This document shows positions 49,831 through 58,660 of a stretch of 64,000 nt of DNA, one piece after another; position 1 is the stretch's first letter, and each line of letters begins with the position of its first letter. Location: positions 1 through 64,000 of the forward strand of contig NZ_FONY01000008.1 of the NCBI RefSeq assembly GCF_900113045.1, in the 5' to 3' direction. The notes beneath the pieces were generated by a model. That model ran no database searches. It saw nothing but the letters and a program-made list of their open reading frames with translations, and was not told the origin of the DNA. The DNA is from Thermoflexibacter ruber (GTDB lineage: Bacteria > Bacteroidota > Bacteroidia > Cytophagales > Thermoflexibacteraceae). The position numbers and the translations under genes are program-made.

Positions 49831-51882
49831 TTACCCTATGGAAGTATCAGTTTGATTATTAGGAAAATAAATTTTGAAAGTAGTTCCTACATCTAACTGA
49901 CTTTCTACCTCTATACTTCCTCCAAGCGATTCTACTTGCGTTTTTACTAAAAAAAGCCCCATGCCTTTGCCATCTACGTGGTCGTGTAGGCGTTGGTACA
50001 AGCCAAAAATTTTGTAGGTATCGGTTTTTGATAAATCCATGCCTAAGCCGTTGTCTTGTACAGATAGACAGATAAAATTGCCTACAAGTGCTGTTTTAAG
50101 TATAATAAGCGGTTTCCTTTTCTCTGACCTATATTTGATTGCATTAGAAAGTAAGTTATAAATAATGCTCTGCACATAAGATTTGATAGAATAAATGTAA
50201 TCAAAGATTTGGAAATTGGCTATAATCTCAGCATTTGTTTTTTGAATTTCATCTTTGAGTACCTCTTGGGTAAGATGCAAAACTTCATACAGATTGATTT
50301 TTTCTTTGGTTTTGTCCAGACTATTTCTTATCGCAATGATTTGCGTCAAATCCTTGATGACGGTATCTAACTCTGAAGTAGTTTGTTTCAAATGAGCAAT
50401 GATTTGCTTATTAAATTCATCTTCGTACTTATTTTCGTTAAAGATATTGATTAAGCCCAAAATTCTTGCCACAGGAGAGCGAAGGTTGTGAGATACAATA
50501 TAAGAAAACTGAGCTAAGTCTTGGTTTTGTTTGGATAAATTATCTACTGTAATTTTAAGTTGGTTAGTGCGGTCTTGTACGAGTTGCTCAAGCTGGTTGT
50601 TAAGAGTTTCTATTTCTTCTTTTTGTTGGCTGATTTCCTCATTGAGGGATTGTAAGCTCATATTTTGCTTTTCTATTTGCTGTTTTTGTTTGAACATCTC
50701 TTCTTTTTGCTTCAAGAGTAGGCTATTTGCTTTCTTTTGCCTTTGATTACTATAAAAAAGAATCACCGTAATCAATGTAATAAAAACAATGAATATTCCT
50801 CCCAAGTAAAGAAGTAGAGTCCTATTTTCTACTTCTACTTGCTTTTTTTCTAATTCTATTTTCTGCTTTTCTATTTCAGCATCTACTTGGAAAAAATTAA
50901 CCATTCTATTCTTTTCTACATTGTAAAGACTATCTTTTAGGCTTGTAGCGTATTCTAAATAGCATAATGTGCTGTCTATCCTTCCTAATTTTTTATGGCT
51001 CTGATATAATCCCCAATAGGTATTTTTCAAATCAGGAGTGGCATCTGCCTGCTTTGCCAAAGGCAGTGCCTTGTAAAAATACTCCAAAGAACCTTTGGTA
51101 TTATTTTCTTTCAAATAGATTTCTCCTATAAGATTCAATATTCTTGACTGCTGAATCAAGTTTTTATTTTTCTGGCTAATGCTAAGTCCTTCTTCTAAAT
51201 ACTCCAATGCTTCCTTATATTTAGCTTGCTTAAAATACACATTAGCAATTTGAAAAGAATATAAAGAAATCTGATTAGAGGCTTTTATTTCCTTAGCGAT
51301 GGTTAATCCTTCTTGATAATAAGAAAGGGCTGTCTCAAATTGATTTTGGTCACTGTATAATGTTCCTAATCTGTGTAGGGCATGAAGCAAATATAGTTTT
51401 TCAGGAACTTTTCTAAGTATTTCTATGCCTTTTGTGCCTAATTCTAAAGCTTTTTGGTAGTTTCCTTGCTCTCTATTGATGTCTGCAATGCGGGCTAAAT
51501 TTGCTCCTTTCATTGTAGGATAGTTGATTTTTTCGCTGATTTCCAAAGATTGTAAGAAGGCATGAATAGATTTTTCGCTGCTCCCTTGCATAGATTCGTA
51601 AATACCTTCCCAATGCAAGGCAAGGGCTTCCCCTCTTAGATAATTCGTCTTTTTGCTCAATTTTTCGCTTTCTTTAATTAATTCTATTGCTTTGTTTAAG
51701 TTATTGGCATAGTATAAAATAGATAAATCAATATACATCTTAGCCTTTGTGGTATCAGCTAACTGCGGGTTAGCTAATAAGGTTTCTAAGCTATCTATAG
51801 CTCTTTGATTTTGTGCAAAGGTAGGACAGTAGCTACCGAAGTAGATAAAAAAGAAAAATAGATAGGAAAAAAAGTATTTCAT
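49831..51882 (-). CDS. TPR-containing sensor histidine kinase
   Basis: 683 residues. Signal peptide (KYFFSYLFFFFIYFGSYC), periplasmic TPR repeats at ~75-330 (EKSIHAFLQSLEISEKI, YQKALELGTKGIEILRKV, YKEALEYLEEGLSISQK), one transmembrane helix near 355-376, a coiled coil (LLKQKEEMFKQKQQIEKQN), then the kinase core. The H-box is FSYIVSHNLRSPVARILG with His465, N-box IYNLLSNAIKYRSEKR, and G-boxes LSVQDNGLGMDLSK and GKGMGLFLVKTQ. No receiver domain and no response regulator gene nearby, so it is an orphan kinase. The extracytoplasmic TPR layout is the same as in the SpoIIE phosphatase at 22285-24345, and the kinase core closely resembles that of 59319-61637. It lies convergent with the DUF1553 gene and just downstream of the DISM-SpoIIE gene. 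Confidence 0.92.
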   Translation of the reverse strand: MKYFFSYLFFFFIYFGSYCPTFAQNQRAIDSLETLLANPQLADTTKAKMYIDLSILYYANNLNKAIELIKESEKLSKKTNYLRGEALALHWEGIYESMQGSSEKSIHAFLQSLEISEKINYPTMKGANLARIADINREQGNYQKALELGTKGIEILRKVPEKLYLLHALHRLGTLYSDQNQFETALSYYQEGLTIAKEIKASNQISLYSFQIANVYFKQAKYKEALEYLEEGLSISQKNKNLIQQSRILNLIGEIYLKENNTKGSLEYFYKALPLAKQADATPDLKNTYWGLYQSHKKLGRIDSTLCYLEYATSLKDSLYNVEKNRMVNFFQVDAEIEKQKIELEKKQVEVENRTLLLYLGGIFIVFITLITVILFYSNQRQKKANSLLLKQKEEMFKQKQQIEKQNMSLQSLNEEISQQKEEIETLNNQLEQLVQDRTNQLKITVDNLSKQNQDLAQFSYIVSHNLRSPVARILGLINIFNENKYEDEFNKQIIAHLKQTTSELDTVIKDLTQIIAIRNSLDKTKEKINLYEVLHLTQEVLKDEIQKTNAEIIANFQIFDYIYSIKSYVQSIIYNLLSNAIKYRSEKRKPLIILKTALVGNFICLSVQDNGLGMDLSKTDTYKIFGLYQRLHDHVDGKGMGLFLVKTQVESLGGSIEVESQLDVGTTFKIYFPNNQTDTSIG

Positions 51883-51962
51883 TAGGCTATGTGTGAAAGA
51901 ATGTAATAATCACGTTTATGTCAAAAATTAGACCGAAGGACTTACTTACCCTCCACGAGTAT

Positions 51963-54245
51963 TTATAGTTTAATCCCTACGATAGAAATATCATCTCTCT
52001 GTTCCTCTTGTCCGCAGTGTTGTTTTAAGGTATCAATGAGTATGTTTTGTTGTGCTTGTAAAGGTAAATGATGTATTTGATTCAATAGTTTTTTAAAATT
52101 GATGCTACCGTATTTCATTCTCTCTGCGTTGTTTTGGTCTATGTAGCCATCGCTTGCCAAGTAGAGCATTGTTCCCTCTGGTAGGGTAATAGTTTGGTTA
52201 GTAAATTTTCTTTCTTTTCTCAAACTCCCGCCGATGGAATATTTCTCACTTACTAATTGTACTATTTCTTGGTCTTTGCCATAAAAAGTAAGCCCTTTTG
52301 CCCCTGCAAAAGTAATCTTATATTCTTTTTTTCTCTCATCTTTCTCAAAATAGCAAACGCTCATATCCATACCATCAGTATTTTTGCTTTCAGATTGTTT
52401 GAGTAAGTTTTTAATGCCTGTATGTAAGTTTTTCAAAATAAAAGCAGGATTGTTAATTTTTTTGATTTCTACGATTTCATGCAACAAGGTATGTACTATC
52501 ATGGTCATAAACGCACCAGGTACGCCATGCCCCGTGCAGTCTATCATCGCTAAAACCGCTTTGTGTGTCAAAAATTCAGGATTAATACTTTCTAACAAAC
52601 TTTGGTTTTCTTTTTTCCATTTTTTATCCCACCCCAGTTCAACAAACCAATAAAAGTCTCCAGAAACTACGTCCTTGGGCAAGTAGATGACAAAGTTTTC
52701 TTGGAAAAAGTCTGTTAATTTCTCTCTGCCTGGCAGAATCAAGTCTTGAATATGTTTAGCATAGCGCAAACTTGTATTGAGACGATAAGAGGTATGATGT
52801 AATTCTTCGTTCTGTTGCTCTATTAGTTCTTTTTGTTTGATAAGTTCTTGATTAGCTATCATCAGTTCTCGCTCTTGGGCATGAAGTTCCTCGTTCTGCT
52901 CTAAAATCTCCCGATTAGCTATTTGTAGTTCTAAGGTTCTTTCCTTTACTTTTTCTTCTAAGATAACATTCTGTTCTTGGACTAAGTACACATTTTTCTC
53001 TGCCAGTTCTAAGTTTTTCTGCATCAAATTCAGATTTTCCTCTTTAGCTTTAAGGCGGTCTTCTTTGTAGAGATTGATTTTATCAGCTAGGGCAAAAGAG
53101 AGCAGCAACATTTCCAGTGCCGTGCCTATCTGATAAGCATTGTTGGTAAATATGTTAGTCGGGAGAAATTGATTAGTTTTAAGTACGTCTATCACCCCTC
53201 CTAAAATCACCCCTATCCATGCCAATAAGAAAAAGCGAGCAGGGAGAAAGCCCTTTTTGTAGATATAATAAGGAACGTAAACGCCTAAAACAGCTATGCA
53301 GAGAAAAATAATTTGACTACTGATGAAGGTGAACTGGCGAAAACCAATTAAGTTTAAAAGGATTAAAGCCGCTAAGAAGGAAATCAAAGAGATTCCTATG
53401 TAATAGGAAAATTTAAAGTAACGCTTAATTCGCAAAAATTGCATAGCAAAAGCAATATTGGCAATAACGACAAGGCAGATAAGGTTATTGTAATTGATGA
53501 AAGAGTTTAGCGAGGGATATTCAGGGAACAGGTATTGATACAGAAAACCTTTCATATAAAAGTTGGACAAGCCTGTAAAAAAACAACTAAAAACATAAAG
53601 CAAATACCCTATGTCTTTGACTATGGTGTAAATGAACAGGTTATAAAGAATGACTAATATTACGAATCCAAAGAAAATGCCTTGTAAGAATTTATTTTCT
53701 GCACTCTGCTCGCCTAAAACCTCTCTTGAGCCTATGGAAGCAAAGACTTCAATTGGCAATCGACTATTTACTCTGAGATAAATATCATAAATTGAATGCT
53801 GGGAAGAGGGAAGGTCAAAAATATAATAGTTAGTTTTTACATCTCTCTCACGAAAAGGAATCAGCAAACCTGCCTGTTTGCGGAGGATTACCTGCTCATT
53901 TTCAACCACAAAAACTTGAATAGTATCTAATAAAATATTCTTAATCTGCAAAGCAAGAGGTTCGTTAGTGCTGTTTATCAGGCTTAGTTTAATCCAAAAA
54001 CAGGAGGAGGAGAAGTTAAAAGCAATAACAGTTTTTTCATTTTTTCTAAATTGTTTTTGTATTTCCTTAGCTAAAATCTTTTGAATGTCTAAACGATTGG
54101 CTTTGTCCTCATAAACACTAACGTTCTTAGCTATATCAAAGACCATTTTGCTATCCTTCAAGATAAGCAAGTCCTGTGCCGTGATTGGGCAACTAACGAG
54201 CATTAGCAGTAGTATGCGTATAATATGAAAAAATCTTACTCCCAT
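51963..54245 (-). CDS. 7TMR-DISM sensor with SpoIIE-type phosphatase output
   Basis: 760 residues from the ATG at 54245 (an earlier in-frame ATG at 54281 is possible but places extra residues before the signal peptide GVRFFHIIRILLLMLVSCP). Residues ~25-180 are a DISMED2-type periplasmic sandwich (FSSSCFWIKLSLINSTNEPL), followed by seven transmembrane helices (~185-395; FGFVILVILYNLFIYTIV, LLYVFSCFFTGLSNFYMKG), a long coiled coil (LEEKVKERTLELQIANREIL), and the SpoIIE phosphatase domain from ~520 (VVSGDFYWF, MIDCTGHGVPGAF, RDDISIVGIKL: metal-binding aspartates). 7TMR-DISM receptors sense carbohydrates or other small ligands outside the cell. Its upstream region holds a 10-bp inverted repeat (54275-54313) and then the third MITE copy. 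The TPR-kinase gene follows 80 bp downstream. Confidence 0.93.
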   Translation of the reverse strand: MGVRFFHIIRILLLMLVSCPITAQDLLILKDSKMVFDIAKNVSVYEDKANRLDIQKILAKEIQKQFRKNEKTVIAFNFSSSCFWIKLSLINSTNEPLALQIKNILLDTIQVFVVENEQVILRKQAGLLIPFRERDVKTNYYIFDLPSSQHSIYDIYLRVNSRLPIEVFASIGSREVLGEQSAENKFLQGIFFGFVILVILYNLFIYTIVKDIGYLLYVFSCFFTGLSNFYMKGFLYQYLFPEYPSLNSFINYNNLICLVVIANIAFAMQFLRIKRYFKFSYYIGISLISFLAALILLNLIGFRQFTFISSQIIFLCIAVLGVYVPYYIYKKGFLPARFFLLAWIGVILGGVIDVLKTNQFLPTNIFTNNAYQIGTALEMLLLSFALADKINLYKEDRLKAKEENLNLMQKNLELAEKNVYLVQEQNVILEEKVKERTLELQIANREILEQNEELHAQERELMIANQELIKQKELIEQQNEELHHTSYRLNTSLRYAKHIQDLILPGREKLTDFFQENFVIYLPKDVVSGDFYWFVELGWDKKWKKENQSLLESINPEFLTHKAVLAMIDCTGHGVPGAFMTMIVHTLLHEIVEIKKINNPAFILKNLHTGIKNLLKQSESKNTDGMDMSVCYFEKDERKKEYKITFAGAKGLTFYGKDQEIVQLVSEKYSIGGSLRKERKFTNQTITLPEGTMLYLASDGYIDQNNAERMKYGSINFKKLLNQIHHLPLQAQQNILIDTLKQHCGQEEQRDDISIVGIKL

Positions 54246-54274
54246 GAAATATTGTTTCTGAAAGCAAGTTAATG

Positions 54275-54313
54275 AAAACACTTGACAAAATGAGTAGTTT
54301 TACCAAGTGTTTT
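54275..54313. promoter_or_regulatory. 10-bp inverted repeat upstream of the DISM-SpoIIE gene
   Basis: AAAACACTTG (54275-54284) and CAAGTGTTTT (54304-54313) are perfect inverted repeats 19 nt apart, 30-68 bp before the ATG on the minus strand. This might be an operator for a dimeric regulator, or a terminator for transcription entering from the MITE copy (ends rich in T on the plus strand). Confidence 0.4.
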
Positions 54314-54330
54314 CTTAGGAGTTTCGCGAG

Positions 54331-54683
54331 TTATACTCCATCAAAAGTGTTTTTGAAATTTTCATTACTCCAAAGTCCCTGTTCTCTGACACTTCCTGTG
54401 TAAAACTTATGTAAGCATTGGACTTTCAGACTAATACCGTAGGTGTGCTATTTTTGTAGAAAATGAATGAATATACCCACATAAAACCGCGTAGCGGTGG
54501 CATATTTCACGCCTACGGCGTTGCTGTATGCGGGCTTACTCTTTTCTACAAAGATGACAGCTCTACGGGCTTAAAGTTAGATGTAGTATTGTTCATTGGC
54601 TGACTCCACCAAAAGTGTCAGAGAACCAAAGTTCCTTTCTCAGCAAAAGAAAGGGATTGAAAAATCATTTTATTTTGAGTATA
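54331..54683 (+). repeat. MITE-like element, copy 3 (~353 bp)
   Basis: Outer inverted repeats TTATACTC (54331-54338) and GAGTATAA (54677-54684) are perfect; inner ones GTTCTCTGACACTT (54380-54393) and AAAAGTGTCAGAGAAC (54611-54626). Internal hairpin ACCGC-GTA-GCGGT (54486-54498) and the others are kept, including the TATTTTTG box (54449-54456); a single-base change alters the frame near AAAATGAATGAA. It lies between two minus-strand genes, pointing in the plus direction. Confidence 0.75.
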
Positions 54684-54696
54684 AAAAAATGTATTT

Positions 54697-56247
54697 TTAA
54701 AAGGTTTCTAATAGCTTTTTGCTCTCTTTGTGAATAATAGGTGCAGTTTCTGCTCCGACAGAGTTAATTTCGCCATAGAGTTGATAGGTAGAACCGTAAA
54801 TATACGGTGGCTTCGTATCCCACTCACTTTTGGGAATGATGTATCCAATCTCGTCATTTGCTAAGCCTAAGATGAACTTATATTTGCCCTTCATCAATTC
54901 TACTAAGGGAGGAACTTCTTGGGGTGATAAAGCAAAATCTTGTCCTTCTGGACTTTCTATGCCACCATACACAATTTCGGGGTAAATCTCGCCGGGTGTG
55001 GTCAGAAACATTGCGTTTCCGATAGTGAAAACAGCTACTTCCGTTCTCATCTTTCCCCAAGAGGAGTAGCCTCTATCTAAGACTCCTAAGGCAACTGCCA
55101 GTCTATACAAATCGTTGCTTAGAGGAATCTCAAAGGTGCGGGCTTTGAGGCGAATGTTTGTTTTATCTATCGTTTCAGAAGTACTTGTATCTTTTAGTGC
55201 ATTTAAGGTGATAATAGCCAAAGTATTGCCTTGTGCTTTGGCTTTTTCAAAAGAGGGTTCTTGAAAAATTTTATCAGAAAAAGGGTCTTTGACTGCCAGC
55301 TCTGGTGGTGTAGTCATCAAGCCTCCTATGGCTCCATTGATGAATACACACGTTCCACCTATTCCTTTCATTACTAAACTATCTCCATTATACACTCCCT
55401 TTTCCACTGCTTCTCTCCAATAGTGTACAAAATCAGAGGTAATGAGCAAGTTCTTGTTCCAAGTGGTTTCTGGGTGATTGCCCCAGACTAAAAGTGTTCC
55501 GAGTGTAGTATCTGCCTTGCTGTCAATAGCTTGCATAATTTTTACTGCATTGTCAAAAACCTCTGGCTTGCGAGTGTCAGCTACCATTACTCCTGCATTT
55601 TTTTCGTCAATAGCAAATCGAAGTTTAGCAGGTCTGAGGTTTTTTGCTGCCTGTTCTATGGCTTTGGCTGTTTGAGCATAAACGTACTTTTTAAAGTCTG
55701 CATTGATAGCGTGCTTGTACTCCTCCCCCCAAAGACCTATGAAGTCAGGGGCTTCGTGAGTGTGCGAGGCACACATAACAGAGTAGGTGATGTTGGCTTC
55801 TTTGGAAAGCATGTTTCTTACAGTAATTACGTCATCATGTCCAAAACCAATCAAGTCTATACCTACAAGTGCCAAACGAGTTTTACCATCGTCTATGACC
55901 ATTGCCCTTGCCCAAATATCATCATTTACCCCATTGGCGGGACGCATGTTTTGAAAGCCAGCTAACCAATAGGCGTCAAACTTTCCATTTTTATTGTTGT
56001 CTTGAAAAGTGTCGCCAGCTTTGGGGTCGTAGTAGGCATCTCTGTTGGCATCAGTCCAAGTATCTTCTATCTTGGGTGTAATAGGGAAAGCAGCAAACCC
56101 CACTTTAATTTCGCTTGGTTCAGATGCCCCAATGTCTAAGTCAAGAGCATAATTAGGAAATCTGTCTATGCCATTTTTAAAAGCCCACGCCAATAAAATG
56201 GCTATTAGGAAAATAAAGACAAACAAGATGCGAAGTATCCATTTCAT
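54697..56247 (-). CDS. Neutral/alkaline ceramidase-like membrane-anchored protein
   Basis: 516 residues. One N-terminal anchor (KWILRILFVFIFLIAILLAW), the rest outside. It matches the N-terminal domain of the neutral/alkaline non-lysosomal ceramidase family: VGFAAFPITP, LALVGIDLIGFGHDD, and the zinc-site ASHTHEAPD with two histidines. A calcium-like acidic loop, DANRDAYYDPKAGDTFQDNN, is inserted near the start. The serine nucleophile region of true ceramidases (GDVSPN) is not recognisable, the corresponding stretch reading FINGAIGGLMTTP, so hydrolysis of ceramide is doubtful. The family is broad and includes uncharacterised hydrolases. It begins right beside the third MITE copy (stop 13 bp from it) and is divergent from the methyltransferase gene. 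Confidence 0.75.
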   Translation of the reverse strand: MKWILRILFVFIFLIAILLAWAFKNGIDRFPNYALDLDIGASEPSEIKVGFAAFPITPKIEDTWTDANRDAYYDPKAGDTFQDNNKNGKFDAYWLAGFQNMRPANGVNDDIWARAMVIDDGKTRLALVGIDLIGFGHDDVITVRNMLSKEANITYSVMCASHTHEAPDFIGLWGEEYKHAINADFKKYVYAQTAKAIEQAAKNLRPAKLRFAIDEKNAGVMVADTRKPEVFDNAVKIMQAIDSKADTTLGTLLVWGNHPETTWNKNLLITSDFVHYWREAVEKGVYNGDSLVMKGIGGTCVFINGAIGGLMTTPPELAVKDPFSDKIFQEPSFEKAKAQGNTLAIITLNALKDTSTSETIDKTNIRLKARTFEIPLSNDLYRLAVALGVLDRGYSSWGKMRTEVAVFTIGNAMFLTTPGEIYPEIVYGGIESPEGQDFALSPQEVPPLVELMKGKYKFILGLANDEIGYIIPKSEWDTKPPYIYGSTYQLYGEINSVGAETAPIIHKESKKLLETF

Positions 56248-56426
56248 ATTTACTAAGTAATAGGTTTAAAAAATTAGGTATGTGTTTTCTTTTAACAAAT
56301 ATATGTTTTTTCTTTTAAGTGAAAATTAAATGAAGAAGCTTTGTTTAAAACGAATTTGAGTCAAAATTTGCATAAAACCCAAGATTTTGATTAAGATTGT
56401 GATTGCAAAATAGTAAGAATAAAGTG

Positions 56427-57266
56427 ATGAAACAAAAAAGAGATACGTTCAGAGATTTTATTAGTCAATTTTTAATAAAACACCAAGAATGGTTTAGGAA
56501 CAAAGTAGTGCTGGATTGTCCTGCTGGCGAAGGCATTACGGCAGCTTGCTTGCAAGGTTTGGGGGCGAAAGTGATTGCTTATGACCTTTTTCCAGAATAT
56601 TTTAAAGTAGAAGGTATTACCTGCCAGATGGTAGATGTAATGAAGGGTATTCCATTGGCAGATGAGTCGGTAGATGTGATAGTTTGCCAAGAGGGGATAG
56701 AGCATTTTAGCGACCAACTCAAAGTAATGAAAGAGTTTAGCCGAGTTTTAAAAAAAGGAGGTAGGTTGCTTATTACTACGCCTAACTATTCTAATCTGCG
56801 TGCTAAACTGAGTTACCTGCTCTCTGAGAGTGAGAGATTCAACGACTTGATGCCTCCAAATGAGTTAGACTCTATCTGGTTGAATAACCAAAGTGTAAAC
56901 AAAGAAATCTACTACGGTCATATATTTTTGATAGGCGTGCAAAAACTTCATGTATTAGGGCGAATAGCAGGCTTTAAAATTCAACAAGTAGTTTTTGAAA
57001 AAGCCAAACCTACCTCTTTATTGCTGTTCCCTTTTCTTTACCCTTTTATTTTTCTATCCAATTGCTTTACTTATGTTAAAAATATGTTAGGCAATAAGCA
57101 GTTTGACCTAAAAGTAAAAAAAGAGGTCTATGGCAAAGCATTTCGCTTAAGTATTAATCCTAAAATACTGGTAGATGGCTCATTGTTTATCGTATTTGAA
57201 AAAGAAGCAACCATTGAGGAAATGCGATTAAAACTTGAGCGTCAAAAGTTCCCTATCAAACCTTAG
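56427..57266 (+). CDS. Class I SAM-dependent methyltransferase
   Basis: 279 residues from the ATG at 56427; a TTG eight codons upstream (56403) is less likely. Rossmann-like fold with motif I VVLDCPAGEGITAACLQ (the SAM-binding glycine loop, with Cys and Pro before AGEG), motif II acidic end IAYDLFPEYF, motif III-like VDVIVCQEGIEHF, and post-I VLKKGGRLLITTPN. The last third is extended with hydrophobic residues (LLLFPFLYPFIFLSNCF), which suggests a membrane-associated methyltransferase acting on a lipid or polysaccharide precursor. The acceptor cannot be told. A hairpin overlapping its stop separates it from the convergent nuclease gene. Confidence 0.88.
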   Translation: MKQKRDTFRDFISQFLIKHQEWFRNKVVLDCPAGEGITAACLQGLGAKVIAYDLFPEYFKVEGITCQMVDVMKGIPLADESVDVIVCQEGIEHFSDQLKVMKEFSRVLKKGGRLLITTPNYSNLRAKLSYLLSESERFNDLMPPNELDSIWLNNQSVNKEIYYGHIFLIGVQKLHVLGRIAGFKIQQVVFEKAKPTSLLLFPFLYPFIFLSNCFTYVKNMLGNKQFDLKVKKEVYGKAFRLSINPKILVDGSLFIVFEKEATIEEMRLKLERQKFPIKP

Positions 57267-57277
57267 AGGGTTTGATA
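57254..57277. terminator. Hairpin overlapping the methyltransferase stop codon
   Basis: TATCAAACC (57254-57262) pairs with GGTTTGATA (57269-57277) over a 6-nt loop between convergent genes, followed by AAAAATAC on the plus strand. Confidence 0.6.
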
Positions 57278-57283
57278 AAAATA

Positions 57284-58249
57284 CTACCTTATGGCAAACT
57301 TTGCTACAATAGGCAAGTGGTCGCTAATTTGTTGCAATGTTTTTATGTCTAAACCTTCTGCTACTTTGACTCCGTTAGGGATTAGGTATTTTTGCATATT
57401 TTTATTGGCAATGATATGGTCTATTCGCCATCTTGGCTTTTCTGAAGGGTGAGAGAACAGATTTGTACCTGCTAAGGGGTCTATGAAGGTAACCTTTTTA
57501 TCACCTTTGAGTAAAAACTGAAACTCGCCGCTCTCAGGCGTAGCATTGAAATCACCTGCGATTACTAAATTGGTATTTTTGTCTTCTGCCAAGAATCGTT
57601 TACTTTGTGCGTGTAAAAGTTGGATTTGTCCTACACGCATGGCAGAGTCGCGTACTGCTCTTCCTGCTTTGAGGTGAACACCTGTAAGTATGAAAGAAAA
57701 CTGTTCATTGACGCGTATTTCTGATGAGATAATGCGGGTGTTAATGTTGCTTTGGGTTTCTATCCTGCCCAGCGAGTCTTTTATACCCAATACAGGAGTA
57801 TAGATGCTGCCATAGGAATACACTACTCCCATAGGCAGTTTGCTCATAATCACTACGTTCATGTACCAGTCTGGACTTTCTGTGCCACCGAAAAAGCGAT
57901 AACCCAAGTCGTTTAGTTTTTCTTTGGCTATCCTCATTGCCAAAGCCCTACTTTCAAACTCTTCTAATACCACTACATCTGCATTGATTTTTTTAAGTAT
58001 CTCCGCCAATAAGCCAATGCGTTTTTCTACTTCTCTTGGTTTATCTTCTCTATTATTGTTGATGTAAGGGTTGTCATGCTCATCTACAAAATGTTCCACG
58101 TTCCAAGCGAGTATAGAAAACGTATCTTTTTGCGGGAAAGTATAGCCTGCGGGTAGGCTATTTGCTTGAAAAAGAATGGTTTTTGTGCAGGAGGAAATAA
58201 GTAAAAGAGAACATATCACTAATATTGCAGTAGAGATGTATAGTTTCAT
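57284..58249 (-). CDS. Secreted endonuclease/exonuclease/phosphatase family lipoprotein
   Basis: 321 residues. Lipobox ISSC (Cys21), so anchored outside the cytoplasm. The EEP fold signatures are complete: ILAWNVEHFVDEHDN (metal-binding Asn), VVLEEFESRA (catalytic Glu), VIAGDFNATPESGEF (Asp and Asn), and SDHLPIVAKF (terminal Asp-His pair). Members are Mg-dependent phosphoesterases: DNases, sphingomyelinases or inositol phosphatases; sequence alone does not tell which. A ceramidase-like gene (54697-56247) in the neighbourhood makes a sphingolipid role worth considering, though the two are not in one operon. The 1-kb region upstream of the gene holds the phased motif array, with its own promoter unidentified. 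Confidence 0.88.
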   Translation of the reverse strand: MKLYISTAILVICSLLLISSCTKTILFQANSLPAGYTFPQKDTFSILAWNVEHFVDEHDNPYINNNREDKPREVEKRIGLLAEILKKINADVVVLEEFESRALAMRIAKEKLNDLGYRFFGGTESPDWYMNVVIMSKLPMGVVYSYGSIYTPVLGIKDSLGRIETQSNINTRIISSEIRVNEQFSFILTGVHLKAGRAVRDSAMRVGQIQLLHAQSKRFLAEDKNTNLVIAGDFNATPESGEFQFLLKGDKKVTFIDPLAGTNLFSHPSEKPRWRIDHIIANKNMQKYLIPNGVKVAEGLDIKTLQQISDHLPIVAKFAIR

Positions 58250-58660
58250 TTTTGATACAGGATTAATTGGACTGCGAAATTAGGTGTTTTTTGATGAAAG
58301 TTAAGTAAACAAGCTATGAAGTTTTATTGAACGATGTTATTTTCTGCTTGTAGAGTTGTTTTTACAAAAGTAATTGCTACATTTGCTTTACTATCCGAAG
58401 CGTAACAGGCTCTGCTGAGGAGCAACCTGCGAGGAATAAGATAGTTGCCGACGCATAGCATTTGTTTTCCTTTAAAAAATGTTATTTTTAAAGGCTCTTT
58501 TTTGTTTTCTTTACCCTACCTGCCATCATTACCTTTGGTGTTTTTTTCTCTTTTTATTTTAATTACTAAATTGTAATTTCCTAAGAAGTGCTTATTATGC
58601 AGAGGCATTTATGCCAAGAAAACCTCTATTATATTTAATTATTAGATTACTACATTATGG
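58250..58660. other. Intergenic stretch upstream of the nuclease gene
   Basis: No credible ORF. CCTTTAAAAAAT...ATTTTTAAAGG (58469-58494) is a hairpin followed by a T-rich stretch on the plus strand, so it may terminate a short plus-strand transcript covering the GC-richer 58390-58460 (with GCTCTGCTGAGGAGCAACC). A GGCAT-TT-ATGCC hairpin is at 58604-58615. No known RNA family was recognised. Confidence 0.35.
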
